DNA of 9,537 nucleotides, taken from an uncultured bacterium (GTDB taxonomy: Bacteria; Planctomycetota; Uabimicrobiia; Uabimicrobiales; JABWCH01). Of this stretch, positions 1 to 6,647 are shown piece by piece (position 1 is the stretch's first letter; each line of letters begins with the position of its first letter). The stretch covers positions 1-9,537 of the forward strand of contig CALKWO010000285.1 of the NCBI GenBank assembly GCA_938003875.1. Reading direction: 5' to 3'. The notes below the pieces were generated by a model, which made no database searches, was not told the DNA's origin, and was given only the letters and a program-made list of their open reading frames with translations. The translations under genes were made by a program, and so were the position numbers.

Positions 1-10
1 TGTGCCAGAT

Positions 11-39
11 GAGCAGTGCTATGATAATAGCATCTGCTC
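11..39. repeat. Strong GATA-loop hairpin
   Basis: GAGCAG-TGCTAT (11-22) pairs with ATAGCA (27-32) and CTGCTC (34-39). This gives a 12-bp stem with one bulged T at 33 and a GATA tetraloop. No uridine run follows directly, so it is not a classical intrinsic terminator. It could end an upstream gene lying outside the window or be an RNA or DNA structural element. Two short open frames cross it (2-130 and 3-101), but neither has recognisable protein content. Confidence 0.5.
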
Positions 40-92
40 TAGCAGGCGGTATTCAACCTTATTTCTTTTTAAAATCTATTTTATTTTTTTTC

Positions 93-121
93 TTGAGTTA
101 GTTTATTTTATCTTGTATAAT
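93..121 (+). promoter_or_regulatory. Putative sigma70 promoter for the kinase gene
   Basis: A TTGAGT -35 box (93-98, 4 of 6 consensus) lies 17 bp from a perfect TATAAT -10 box (116-121). Transcription would begin near 128, leaving a leader of about 117 nt before the kinase ATG. The surrounding DNA is very AT-rich, so chance matches are likely. A second possible pair, TTGTAT (113-118) and TATGAT (136-141), also has a 17-bp spacer. Confidence 0.45.
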
Positions 122-244
122 TTTTTATAAACAAGTATGATTTTTACTGCTCAATAGCTTTTTTAGCGACTTTCCAATAAATTCAGATACGCGTTCTCCA
201 GATGAAACATTTTACTTGGGTTTTATTATGGAAAGAGAGATAGC

Positions 245-1315
245 ATGAAAGATTATCTTGCTCTATGCAATTGCGGTACACAAATTATTGCTCGCGTGAA
301 CGATGAATGCACTTCTTTAGAAATCTTTTGTAATAGATGCAATCTAAAAATTTTAAGCAATACAAATAATAATGCTAATACAGGGAAAAAAGAAAAGACT
401 CTTTCCATAGAAAATCATTCATCTTTTATGAAAGCCAATAAACCGATCCAGAAAATCGGAGACTACAACATCATAGAACTTCTAGGAAAAGGAGGCATGG
501 GAAGCGTTTATCTGGGAGTTCATGAGACAACACAGGAAAAAGTTGCCGTGAAGCTGCTCAACCTGGACCCTAATGACCCATCTCTGGTAAACTATTTTCT
601 ACGAGAAATCAGCCTGCTGACTCAACTCAATCATAAGAATATTGTAAAATTCAAAGATAAAGGAACTTACGAGGATACTCTTTATTTAGTGATGGAATAT
701 ATTGAAGGAAGAAGCCTGGATTCCTTCATCCAAAAGACACCGTTACAGGCCCGCCATGCATTACAAATCGCCTATTATGTCTTAGAGGCCCTCGAATATG
801 CTCAAAAGTATTCCTTTGTGCATCGTGACATTAAGCCTGAGAACATCCTCATAGAAACATTGACCAAAGTCATCAAGGTTGTAGACCTGGGAATAGGCAA
901 AATATTAGGGGATTCTAATGCCTTGAGCAAAACAGGCTTTGTGATAGGCACACCTTTTTATATGGCACCAGAACAAATTGCCGATTCCAAACACGTAGAT
1001 CCCCGCGCTGATCTTTATTCTGTGGGAGCTACCTTATACCACATGCTGGCAGGAACGCCTCCTTACTCAGAACTGGATATAAACCTTGTCGCCATTTTGT
1101 ATGGAAAATTAAACCATGAGCCAGTGCCTTTGATCCAAAAGTCTCCTGATCTGTCGCCTGAAATCATCCAGATCACAGAAAAGGCTATGGCAAGAGATAT
1201 TAACAAGCGTTACCAATCTGCTACAGAGATGAAGACAGATATTCTCCATTTCTGTACTCGTTGCAATATTAAGCTCAGAGTTTCGAATCAAAACAATGAA
1301 AATGAGCTGTGCTAG
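245..1315 (+). CDS. Cytoplasmic Ser/Thr protein kinase with zinc-ribbon-like ends
   Basis: This is a Hanks-type kinase that phosphorylates serine or threonine on unknown protein substrates. The glycine loop GKGGMG is at residues 81-86, the ATP-binding lysine (VAVK) at K103, and the catalytic HRDIKPEN at 193-200. The magnesium motif is DLG (D214, in place of DFG), followed by APE at 241-243 and the structural Asp D256. All essential residues are present, so it should be active. The N-terminus has a zinc-ribbon-like set (C8, C10, C29, C32, plus C22), then an Asn/Lys-rich linker to the kinase domain at about 72. The last 20 residues carry CTRCNIK (C337, C340) and a terminal C356, echoing CNRCNLK at 29-35. 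No membrane helix or PASTA-type sensor is visible, so it is probably cytosolic. The start at 245 is preceded by the purine-rich GAGAGA (235-240). No cognate phosphatase is nearby. Confidence 0.93.
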   Translation: MKDYLALCNCGTQIIARVNDECTSLEIFCNRCNLKILSNTNNNANTGKKEKTLSIENHSSFMKANKPIQKIGDYNIIELLGKGGMGSVYLGVHETTQEKVAVKLLNLDPNDPSLVNYFLREISLLTQLNHKNIVKFKDKGTYEDTLYLVMEYIEGRSLDSFIQKTPLQARHALQIAYYVLEALEYAQKYSFVHRDIKPENILIETLTKVIKVVDLGIGKILGDSNALSKTGFVIGTPFYMAPEQIADSKHVDPRADLYSVGATLYHMLAGTPPYSELDINLVAILYGKLNHEPVPLIQKSPDLSPEIIQITEKAMARDINKRYQSATEMKTDILHFCTRCNIKLRVSNQNNENELC

Positions 1316-1352
1316 GCGATGTTTGCAACGTCTTTGCCTCTTGTGTATCCCC

Positions 1353-1398
1353 AAAAAAACACGTCTCGCATCAGAAAAAGTGTTTGTTGTGTTTTTTT
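1353..1398. terminator. Possible AT-rich bidirectional terminator
   Basis: AAAAAAACAC (1353-1362) is the exact reverse complement of GTGTTTTTTT (1389-1398), separated by a 26-nt loop. The stem ends in a seven-T run, which suits transcription ending after the kinase gene. However, the stem has only three G-C/C-G pairs and the loop is long. A shorter alternative pairing, AAACAC (1357-1362) with GTGTTT (1380-1385), also exists. Confidence 0.3.
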
Positions 1399-1416
1399 AT
1401 AATGTATTGGTATAAT
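1398..1416 (+). promoter_or_regulatory. Two TATAAT boxes upstream of the collar gene
   Basis: Perfect TATAAT hexamers lie at 1398-1403 and 1411-1416, just before the ribosome-binding site AGGAG (1423-1427). The first would give a start near 1410 and a leader of about two dozen bases, which is workable. The second would start almost on the ribosome-binding site. No good -35 box fits either; TTGTGT (1387-1392) lies 18 bp from the second box with 3 of 6 matches. A promoter here would separate the collar gene from the kinase gene. Confidence 0.3.
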
Positions 1417-1433
1417 TTTGTTAGGAGCAGGTG

Positions 1434-2003
1434 ATGACTACTATTAATGTTATTGCCCCTGTTGGAAGTATTGTTCCTTTCGCTGGCTCTACTGTACCAG
1501 ATGGCTGGCTGCTTTGCGATGGTAGCGAAAAGTCCCAAAGCACGTATGCGGATTTGTATTCTGCTATAGGTACCACATACAACGGTGGATACTCCTCCAC
1601 AACATCAGGCTATTTCAGACTTCCTGATCTTCGCGGTATCCTTCTCAAAGGTGCAGGAACGACGAATCGCTCTAACAACAGCAAAGATGCATTAAACAAC
1701 TACTATGCAGGCGGAAGTTTAGGAACTTATAACACGGACAAAATGCAAGGCCATTACCACCTTCCACTGGGAGAGGCTGAAAATCAGAAGCTTGTATGCG
1801 AAGATGGTTGTACAATAGCTATCACAGGAGATACAGGCCCATCCATAGACTATCGTGCTTTCCATTACGATTATTCCCGCAATAATTCAACAGGAGGCCC
1901 TACAGCGGGTAGCAATGGCACACCTCGTACAGGCAATACTACAGAACCACAGTCTCTGAGCTTGAATTTTATCATCAAGGCGTTTAACACAATAGAGATA
2001 TAA
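1434..2003 (+). CDS. Phage tail collar domain protein
   Basis: A 189-residue protein of the phage tail collar (microcystin-dependent protein-like) family. The N-terminus has the hallmark PVGSIVPFAGSTVPDGWLLC, followed by an YADLYSAIG segment. The middle carries the typical FRLPDLRG (about residues 62-69), and the C-terminus ends in NFIIKAFN, matching the usual family ending. Length is in the normal range. Gly, Asn, Ser and Thr are abundant, as in trimeric fibre tips. In phages such domains sit on tail-fibre or tip proteins; stand-alone bacterial copies are common and of uncertain role. No other phage structural gene is in the window. I chose ATG 1434 over GTG 1431 because AGGAG (1423-1427) lies 6 nt from the ATG but only 3 nt from the GTG. 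No signal peptide is visible. Confidence 0.9.
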   Translation: MTTINVIAPVGSIVPFAGSTVPDGWLLCDGSEKSQSTYADLYSAIGTTYNGGYSSTTSGYFRLPDLRGILLKGAGTTNRSNNSKDALNNYYAGGSLGTYNTDKMQGHYHLPLGEAENQKLVCEDGCTIAITGDTGPSIDYRAFHYDYSRNNSTGGPTAGSNGTPRTGNTTEPQSLSLNFIIKAFNTIEI

Positions 2004-2010
2004 AAATTTT

Positions 2011-2027
2011 CCAGGGCGTTGCCCTGG
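2011..2027. repeat. CCAGGGC/GCCCTGG hairpin
   Basis: CCAGGGC-GTT-GCCCTGG forms a perfect 7-bp GC-rich stem with a three-base loop, starting 7 nt after the collar stop codon. It could act as a transcript-end hairpin, but the nearest T-run (2035-2038) is too distant for a standard intrinsic terminator. From memory, similar hairpins are dispersed in planctomycete and some other genomes; I could not check this here. It lies directly before the 91-bp repeat arm and may be part of the same composite repeat. Confidence 0.5.
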
Positions 2028-2035
2028 ACTACTAT

Positions 2036-2126
2036 TTTAGAGAGTATTGACCGAAGACGCAGGGATTGCGCTGGCACTCGACTTTTGAGCAGACATGACT
2101 TTTTCGGCGCAACCCTGCGGCTACAA
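2036..2126 (+). repeat. 91-bp inverted repeat, left arm
   Basis: This block matches the reverse complement of 9376-9466 without gaps over 91 bp, with 80 identical positions (about 88%). Inside it, 2058-2071 (CGCAGGGATTGCGC) pairs with 2107-2119 (GCGCAACCCTGCG): 13 bp with one bulged A at 2065 and a 35-nt loop. Of the 11 differences between copies, 8 are in the loop, 3 in the left flank and none in the stem. The loop keeps a shared 14-base core, CTTTTGAGCAGACA (2082-2095). No coding content is recognisable. It is probably a dispersed REP- or MITE-like element. Confidence 0.85.
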
Positions 2127-2230
2127 ATATGCCAAAGTATCACGTCTGCAAAGGCAAAGCAGAATCTGCTTGATTTGGCGGTTGTTGCTCTGTTTTGAAA
2201 CTTTAGTTCGTTATCTATTAGGAGAAAAGT
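2127..2230. other. Spacer upstream of the four-gene operon
   Basis: This non-coding stretch leads to the first operon gene. It holds a near-palindrome AGCAGA-A-TCTGCT (2158-2170), a possible operator or small hairpin. TTGAAA (2195-2200) resembles a -35 box, but no -10 box is at a suitable distance. The ribosome-binding site AGGAG (2220-2224) lies 6 nt before the ATG at 2231. I see no convincing promoter, although one is expected here. Confidence 0.4.
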
Positions 2231-3226
2231 ATGGTGCGTTATGGATTGGGAATGTGTATAATACTATTGCTCTTTATGGGTTGCAGCAACAAAGCAGTAG
2301 CACCTGTACCCGACCCACAGCCGTTGCCTGCCCATGGTTTCCAGCTTCATGCAGGCGATAAGATCCACGAACTCAATGGGATACCTTTGCGCCTGGACGA
2401 TAAGACATCCGTAAAAATATTTGTTCCTGAAGCATTCTATGTGTATGTGTTTTCCAGGAAAGAAGGGGAAGTTCGTGCCCTGCCCTTCTACGACCAGACA
2501 CCTGGTAAAGGCATAGGAACAAAGGCGATTGAATTGAAGTCCCTGGAAACAGAAGAAGTGCGAAACACAGAATGGTTTCTGGTCAGAAGCGAGCAAAACC
2601 TTGCTCAGGATCAGAAAGAAAGCGTTCGACGCTTTATAGCAGAGAGCAAACCTCCTGCAGTTTCGGATACGATTGTCTATCCTAAAACAGCGCAATGGTA
2701 TATTGTCTCTCTGGACTGGAACGAAGGCATAAATTCCAGGCAATTCCGCGTCCTGGGAAACATTGAAATCACCAGTGCTCCTTTTTCTATCCAGATTTTT
2801 GTTCAGAAAAAAGGAACCAAAGAATTTCGTCTGTTCGATGCAAGCAAAGAATCTCTGGAAATCGGAGACCGTTGTAAATTTCGCATAGATACCTATCGCG
2901 ATATAAAGAACATGGCTTTCTTTTTAAGGGAGAACAAGGAGGTCAGCCAGTTGTTTCCAGGAAAAGGGGACACTACTGTTTCGGTAAATTCCAACACCAC
3001 CCTTCATTTCCCTTTGGAAAAAGAGTTGACGATTCTATCGGATAGTCTCCCCAAACATCTTTGTTGCTTTTGTCCAGACAAGCCACTTGGATGTGAAAGC
3101 TTAAAAAATTGGTTAACCGATATGGATTCTTCCAAAGTAGAAATTGTATTGACCAAAGGGCACAAGGGAGTTGTCCATTTTGATGCTCCTGCTCCTCTTT
3201 ATACAGTAATTTTGGCAGATAAATGA
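2231..3226 (+). CDS. Lipoprotein with DUF4384-like domain
   Basis: A 331-residue predicted lipoprotein. The hydrophobic leader MVRYGLGMCIILLLFMG is followed by C18, with Ser at +2, which favours outer-membrane retention. A Pro-rich linker follows (PVPDPQPLPAH). Residues about 55-145 form a beta-rich module (PLRLDDKTSVKIFVPEAFYV, then an LPFYDQTPGKG turn). Residues about 180-290 contain LEIGDRCKFRIDTYRD, then MAFFLRENKEVSQLFPGKG and TLHFPL. That pattern of GD, a strand, a LFP turn and a later FP strand resembles DUF4384, a domain often found with caspase-fold and signalling proteins. The first module may be a diverged second copy. A Cys cluster (CCFCPDKPLGC) lies near the C-terminus. AGGAG with 6-nt spacing supports the start. 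The next gene begins within about 25 bp, so they are probably co-transcribed. The biochemical role is unknown; the domain call is from pattern memory. Confidence 0.85.
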   Translation: MVRYGLGMCIILLLFMGCSNKAVAPVPDPQPLPAHGFQLHAGDKIHELNGIPLRLDDKTSVKIFVPEAFYVYVFSRKEGEVRALPFYDQTPGKGIGTKAIELKSLETEEVRNTEWFLVRSEQNLAQDQKESVRRFIAESKPPAVSDTIVYPKTAQWYIVSLDWNEGINSRQFRVLGNIEITSAPFSIQIFVQKKGTKEFRLFDASKESLEIGDRCKFRIDTYRDIKNMAFFLRENKEVSQLFPGKGDTTVSVNSNTTLHFPLEKELTILSDSLPKHLCCFCPDKPLGCESLKNWLTDMDSSKVEIVLTKGHKGVVHFDAPAPLYTVILADK

Positions 3227-3251
3227 AATTTTAGGAGTGAATTTATTGCAA

Positions 3252-4016
3252 ATGGATTCTATCCCCAAACTGGTTCTTGTGTTTATTTTTTTCTGCTCAG
3301 TAAGCCTTGTAGCACAATTTTTTTCTCCTTTTTCTTTGGTAAATAAAGAGCCAGAGATGGGAAAACAAGATATAGTACGGGCAGGGATATCCCTGGGAAG
3401 CCGTTTTTTTTCAGACGATGTAGCCAGCTTCAACAATAGACTCTATACGTCTGCTCGTCTCCTTCAGGATGTAGAAAACCCTGATTTCATGCCATGCTTT
3501 CGTTTAAGCTTGAGTTATGGGCTTGACCACTATCTGATTCCAGGGTTTTCCCTGGGGCTGCATCTGGACTACTCGTTTAGCGATATAGAAGATATTTCTC
3601 TGGAGGTAGTCGGAAATAGCAATACAATCTATCGCTATGAGGGTTCTTTGCTTTCTACTCATACATTTGGCTTGCTTCCTTGCGTTTATGTGCATTTTTT
3701 CCCTTTGATCGAGTATGCTTTTTCAACAGATATGCCTCCTTCCTGGGATATCTACCTTTATGGTGGTCCACGCATGAATTTTCATTCTTTCAAGAAAGAG
3801 ATGGATCTGCAAGGGCTAAAAAGCTGTAACCTGGGATGGGAGATAGGATTTGGTGTGGAAATTTTTCTGCACAAAAGAATCTCCGCGCATATAGAATATT
3901 CTTACTACACAGATACCAGCTCGTTTAAGGTAATACAGAACAATACTCCTGTATTCGATGGCGATCTTCAACTCGATGCTTCGAGAATCATGGTGGGTTT
4001 GTTCTACTATTTTTAG
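3252..4016 (+). CDS. Small outer-membrane beta-barrel protein
   Basis: A protein of about 254 residues with an N-terminal signal peptide (KLVLVFIFFCSVSLVAQF, likely cleavage after VAQ). Alternating strands rich in aromatics and glycine follow: FRLSLSYGLDHY, FSLGLHLDYSF, FGLLPCVYVHFFPL, WDIYLYGGPRMNF, LGWEIGFGVEIF, ISAHIEYSYY. The last residues, IMVGLFYYF, give the terminal aromatic Phe expected of an outer-membrane barrel recognised by the BAM machinery. Size suggests an eight-stranded OmpA/OmpW-like barrel. No peptidoglycan-binding OmpA domain is present. Start choice is uncertain: AGGAG (3233-3237) runs into GTG 3237, TTG 3246 has the best spacing (8 nt), and ATG 3252 has 14 nt. All are in frame and leave the signal peptide intact. 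The next gene starts 14 bp after the stop codon. Its role is inferred only as an envelope partner of its lipoprotein neighbours. Confidence 0.85.
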   Translation: MDSIPKLVLVFIFFCSVSLVAQFFSPFSLVNKEPEMGKQDIVRAGISLGSRFFSDDVASFNNRLYTSARLLQDVENPDFMPCFRLSLSYGLDHYLIPGFSLGLHLDYSFSDIEDISLEVVGNSNTIYRYEGSLLSTHTFGLLPCVYVHFFPLIEYAFSTDMPPSWDIYLYGGPRMNFHSFKKEMDLQGLKSCNLGWEIGFGVEIFLHKRISAHIEYSYYTDTSSFKVIQNNTPVFDGDLQLDASRIMVGLFYYF

Positions 4017-4030
4017 GATAAAGACTTTTC

Positions 4031-6646
4031 ATGGACTATAAGCTTAAATCTTTACTATTTAAGTTGTTAAAAACAATTCCATCTCCCCTCACAAGGAGAT
4101 TTTTTTCTGTAAGATATGTTTTTAACTGTATTTCTCTGGCTTTTTTAGCTCTATGCATGGCTTGTTTATGTTTTGTTGCCTGCAATTCAGGAGGAGGCGG
4201 AAGCGATGAAAGCCAGGGGGTCATTCCGTTGGAAGGAATGCAGTATCAGGCAACTTCTGTGCAGGGAAGTGCTGGCACTCCTCTTGTGGAAAACAGACCA
4301 GTGTTTGCCAAAGGGGAAGCATCGGAATTCATCATCTCTCCGCCTCTGGGGAGAAGCCTGTTCAATCCCAAAACAGGAATCCTATCGGGAATCCCAGAGT
4401 CGCCAATTCCTTTTACGGTATATACCATAACAGCCAAAAACCTGGTGAGTACAGCCTCTACAACCATAGAGCTCAGTGTGGCTCCTTTGCAAAAATTCTG
4501 CACTACCAACTACTATGATAAAAAAATTCGCCTTTTTGACAAAAACAACACCCATACAGCAGAAATCATTGAGCAAGCATCGTCTATCTATGATAGCAGA
4601 AATATAGCCTTTGGAGATGGGAAATTTGCGATTACGAGCGAAGTCGGCAATTCTGTTACTTTTGTGGATGCTATCAAAAATACTATTTTAGCCAGAATAC
4701 CCCTGGGACAGCCAGGAAGCATAGCCTTTGGAAAAGGATACTATGCTGTTGCCAGGCCTTTGGCCAATTCCGTAACTATTATATCTTCGAATAACCACCA
4801 AGTGGTGGCCAATGTCCCAACAGGCAATACTCCCACATACATAGCTTTTGGCAACAATCGCTTTGCCGTGGTCAATGCAGATTCTAATTCAGTCACGATC
4901 CTAGATGCACTGACCCATCAGGTACTGGCAACTCCAGACGTAGGCTCCTACCCTGTGAGCATAGCCTTTGGAAACAATCTGTTCGCTGTTTCCAACCAGC
5001 AATCCAACAGTGTAAGCATCCTGGATGCTACAACCCATGCTGTTCTGACTACAGTGGCAGTCGGAACCAGCCCTGGAAAAATCGCCTTTGGAAACAATTT
5101 TTTTGGCGTGGTAAACACCCAATCCAAAAATGCTAGTATAATTTTGGCTGAGTCTCCCTATACAAAAACAACGTATTCAACGACCTTAGAGCCTATGGAT
5201 ATAGCTTTTGGACAGGGATACTTTCTTACCTGCGATTTTCAATCCAATGCTTATAGCTATCTCAACACCCATTCTACAGGAGCATCTTCTGGACAGCCTC
5301 TATCTTATACCCCTATTTCTATTGCTTTTGGTGATAACTTTTTTATTTTCAAGCATGTATACTCTCAAGATATCACTATATTGCCATTTCGCCTTTCTCT
5401 TCCCACAACACTGTTGACCCAATCTTACTCAGGGGCAAAGGAAAAAATTGCTTTCAGCACACCCGAAAACCCTCCTGTATTCTGCATAACAGGAAGCAAA
5501 AATTCCAGCCTGTATGCTGTCATCCTGGATGCCACCACAGACGGTATCATAAAACCTGTCTTGCTTCCAGGGAGCGATACTGCTCTGACCAATGGAAAGG
5601 TTGCCCTGGGCGACGATTTCTTTCTGGTACCTAGCATAACAGGCAGCGATTTGTACCTTACCTTAATCCATGCGAAAACCTATGAAAACACAGATTTGCC
5701 TCCTTTGAATGTAGGCTGGGACAACCAGTACGAAATCGTTTTTGGCAACGGCTATTTTGCTGTATACCAGGAACTTCAAAATCAAATCGTCTTTGTGAAT
5801 ACTACAGACAAGACAACCTCTGCGAAAACCTTGCTTTCGGGATATAAAAAAATCGTTTATGGAAATGGCTATTTTGCCGTACGCTATGCAAACCAGGACA
5901 AAGTCCATTTGATAGACACAAACAACATCGGAAACGATCCCCTGGAGATAGTAGTAGGAAGCAACCACAACCCTGATATGCAGGGTGATATCATAGCATA
6001 CGGAAATGAGCATTTTGCCGTGCCTAATTATTATTCTGGCAATATTACGCTCATCAATACCAATCGCACCAGGGAAACCCATACCATTCCTTCAGGTGCC
6101 AACCCTGCTATGGTTGCATACGGAAATAAGCATTTTGCAGTGACAAACTATGGAGAGGAGAGCGTAACTTTGGTAAACATAGAGACATATATTCCCTCTA
6201 CCGCCAAAGTCCTTGCCAATCCCAAACAAATTTCCTTTGGGTATAATAAATTCGCGGTAAGCCATCCTGATTTGATTTCCTTTCTGGATATCCAGACAAA
6301 AGAAAGCCTTGTTTTCGATACAGAAGGAGCCACAGAGTATTGCGGGATGTTTGCAGACAACCACTATATCGTAAGTCCCTATAACTCCAATGCTATTATT
6401 CTTCGTAATGCACAGGATGGTACGGTTATAACAAGATTTACTATGTCAGGGCCTGTGTGGTATGATCCTGTCTATGGAAACCAAAGGCTTCTTGTGGGTT
6501 TCAGCCAGGGCATTTCTATTTATCAGTTTATAACAAACAGACTTATCAACACCATAAAATATATTGCTCCCGTTCAGAATTGGAAGGGGTTTGCTGCTTA
6601 CTATCCAGGGCAGTATGGTTCGCGTTCCACTATGAAAGGAGAATGA
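4031..6646 (+). CDS. Lipoprotein with Ig-like domain and ~16 propeller repeats
   Basis: An 871-residue predicted lipoprotein. A hydrophobic segment ends in FVAC (C51), followed by NSGGGGSDES as a flexible tether. The 50 residues before C51 are long for a lipoprotein signal; ATG 4157 (residue 43) would leave too short a leader, so the long form is kept. Residues about 62-150 resemble a putative Ig (He_PIG) domain: FNPKTGILSGIPESPIPFTV, then YTITAKN. The rest is about 16 repeats of roughly 40 residues, each opening with a variant of IAFGNNxFAV, then NSVTILD and a turn, as in the YVTN/YncE-like beta-propeller family. Repeats 2-4 are the most regular; 6-9 are diverged. Sixteen blades are too many for one propeller, so two rings of seven or eight are likely. 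No catalytic motif is visible, so a surface scaffold or binding role is inferred. It ends one base before the caspase gene, which implies translational coupling. Confidence 0.87.
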   Translation: MDYKLKSLLFKLLKTIPSPLTRRFFSVRYVFNCISLAFLALCMACLCFVACNSGGGGSDESQGVIPLEGMQYQATSVQGSAGTPLVENRPVFAKGEASEFIISPPLGRSLFNPKTGILSGIPESPIPFTVYTITAKNLVSTASTTIELSVAPLQKFCTTNYYDKKIRLFDKNNTHTAEIIEQASSIYDSRNIAFGDGKFAITSEVGNSVTFVDAIKNTILARIPLGQPGSIAFGKGYYAVARPLANSVTIISSNNHQVVANVPTGNTPTYIAFGNNRFAVVNADSNSVTILDALTHQVLATPDVGSYPVSIAFGNNLFAVSNQQSNSVSILDATTHAVLTTVAVGTSPGKIAFGNNFFGVVNTQSKNASIILAESPYTKTTYSTTLEPMDIAFGQGYFLTCDFQSNAYSYLNTHSTGASSGQPLSYTPISIAFGDNFFIFKHVYSQDITILPFRLSLPTTLLTQSYSGAKEKIAFSTPENPPVFCITGSKNSSLYAVILDATTDGIIKPVLLPGSDTALTNGKVALGDDFFLVPSITGSDLYLTLIHAKTYENTDLPPLNVGWDNQYEIVFGNGYFAVYQELQNQIVFVNTTDKTTSAKTLLSGYKKIVYGNGYFAVRYANQDKVHLIDTNNIGNDPLEIVVGSNHNPDMQGDIIAYGNEHFAVPNYYSGNITLINTNRTRETHTIPSGANPAMVAYGNKHFAVTNYGEESVTLVNIETYIPSTAKVLANPKQISFGYNKFAVSHPDLISFLDIQTKESLVFDTEGATEYCGMFADNHYIVSPYNSNAIILRNAQDGTVITRFTMSGPVWYDPVYGNQRLLVGFSQGISIYQFITNRLINTIKYIAPVQNWKGFAAYYPGQYGSRSTMKGE

Positions 6647-6647
6647 G

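Noticed and set aside
1..130. C-terminus of an upstream gene
   Set aside because: Frames 2 (to 130) and 3 (to 101) are both open but short, AT-driven and without recognisable motifs, so neither can be supported.
1434..2003. Evidence for a prophage
   Set aside because: A single collar-domain gene with no other phage structural, replication or lysis gene is insufficient.
2004..2230. tRNA or known structured RNA in the spacer
   Set aside because: The hairpins do not form a cloverleaf, and no T-loop or CCA-end pattern is visible. The strongest structure is explained by the repeat arm.
2095..2361. Open frame of 88 residues overlapping the lipoprotein start
   Set aside because: It runs through the repeat arm and into the lipoprotein gene in another frame. 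It has no ribosome-binding site and low-plausibility composition, while the lipoprotein frame has a signal peptide and a well-placed AGGAG.
2264..2743. Minus-strand open frame of 159 residues
   Set aside because: It is antisense to the DUF4384-like lipoprotein, Cys-rich with no recognisable domain, and has no promoter or ribosome-binding support.
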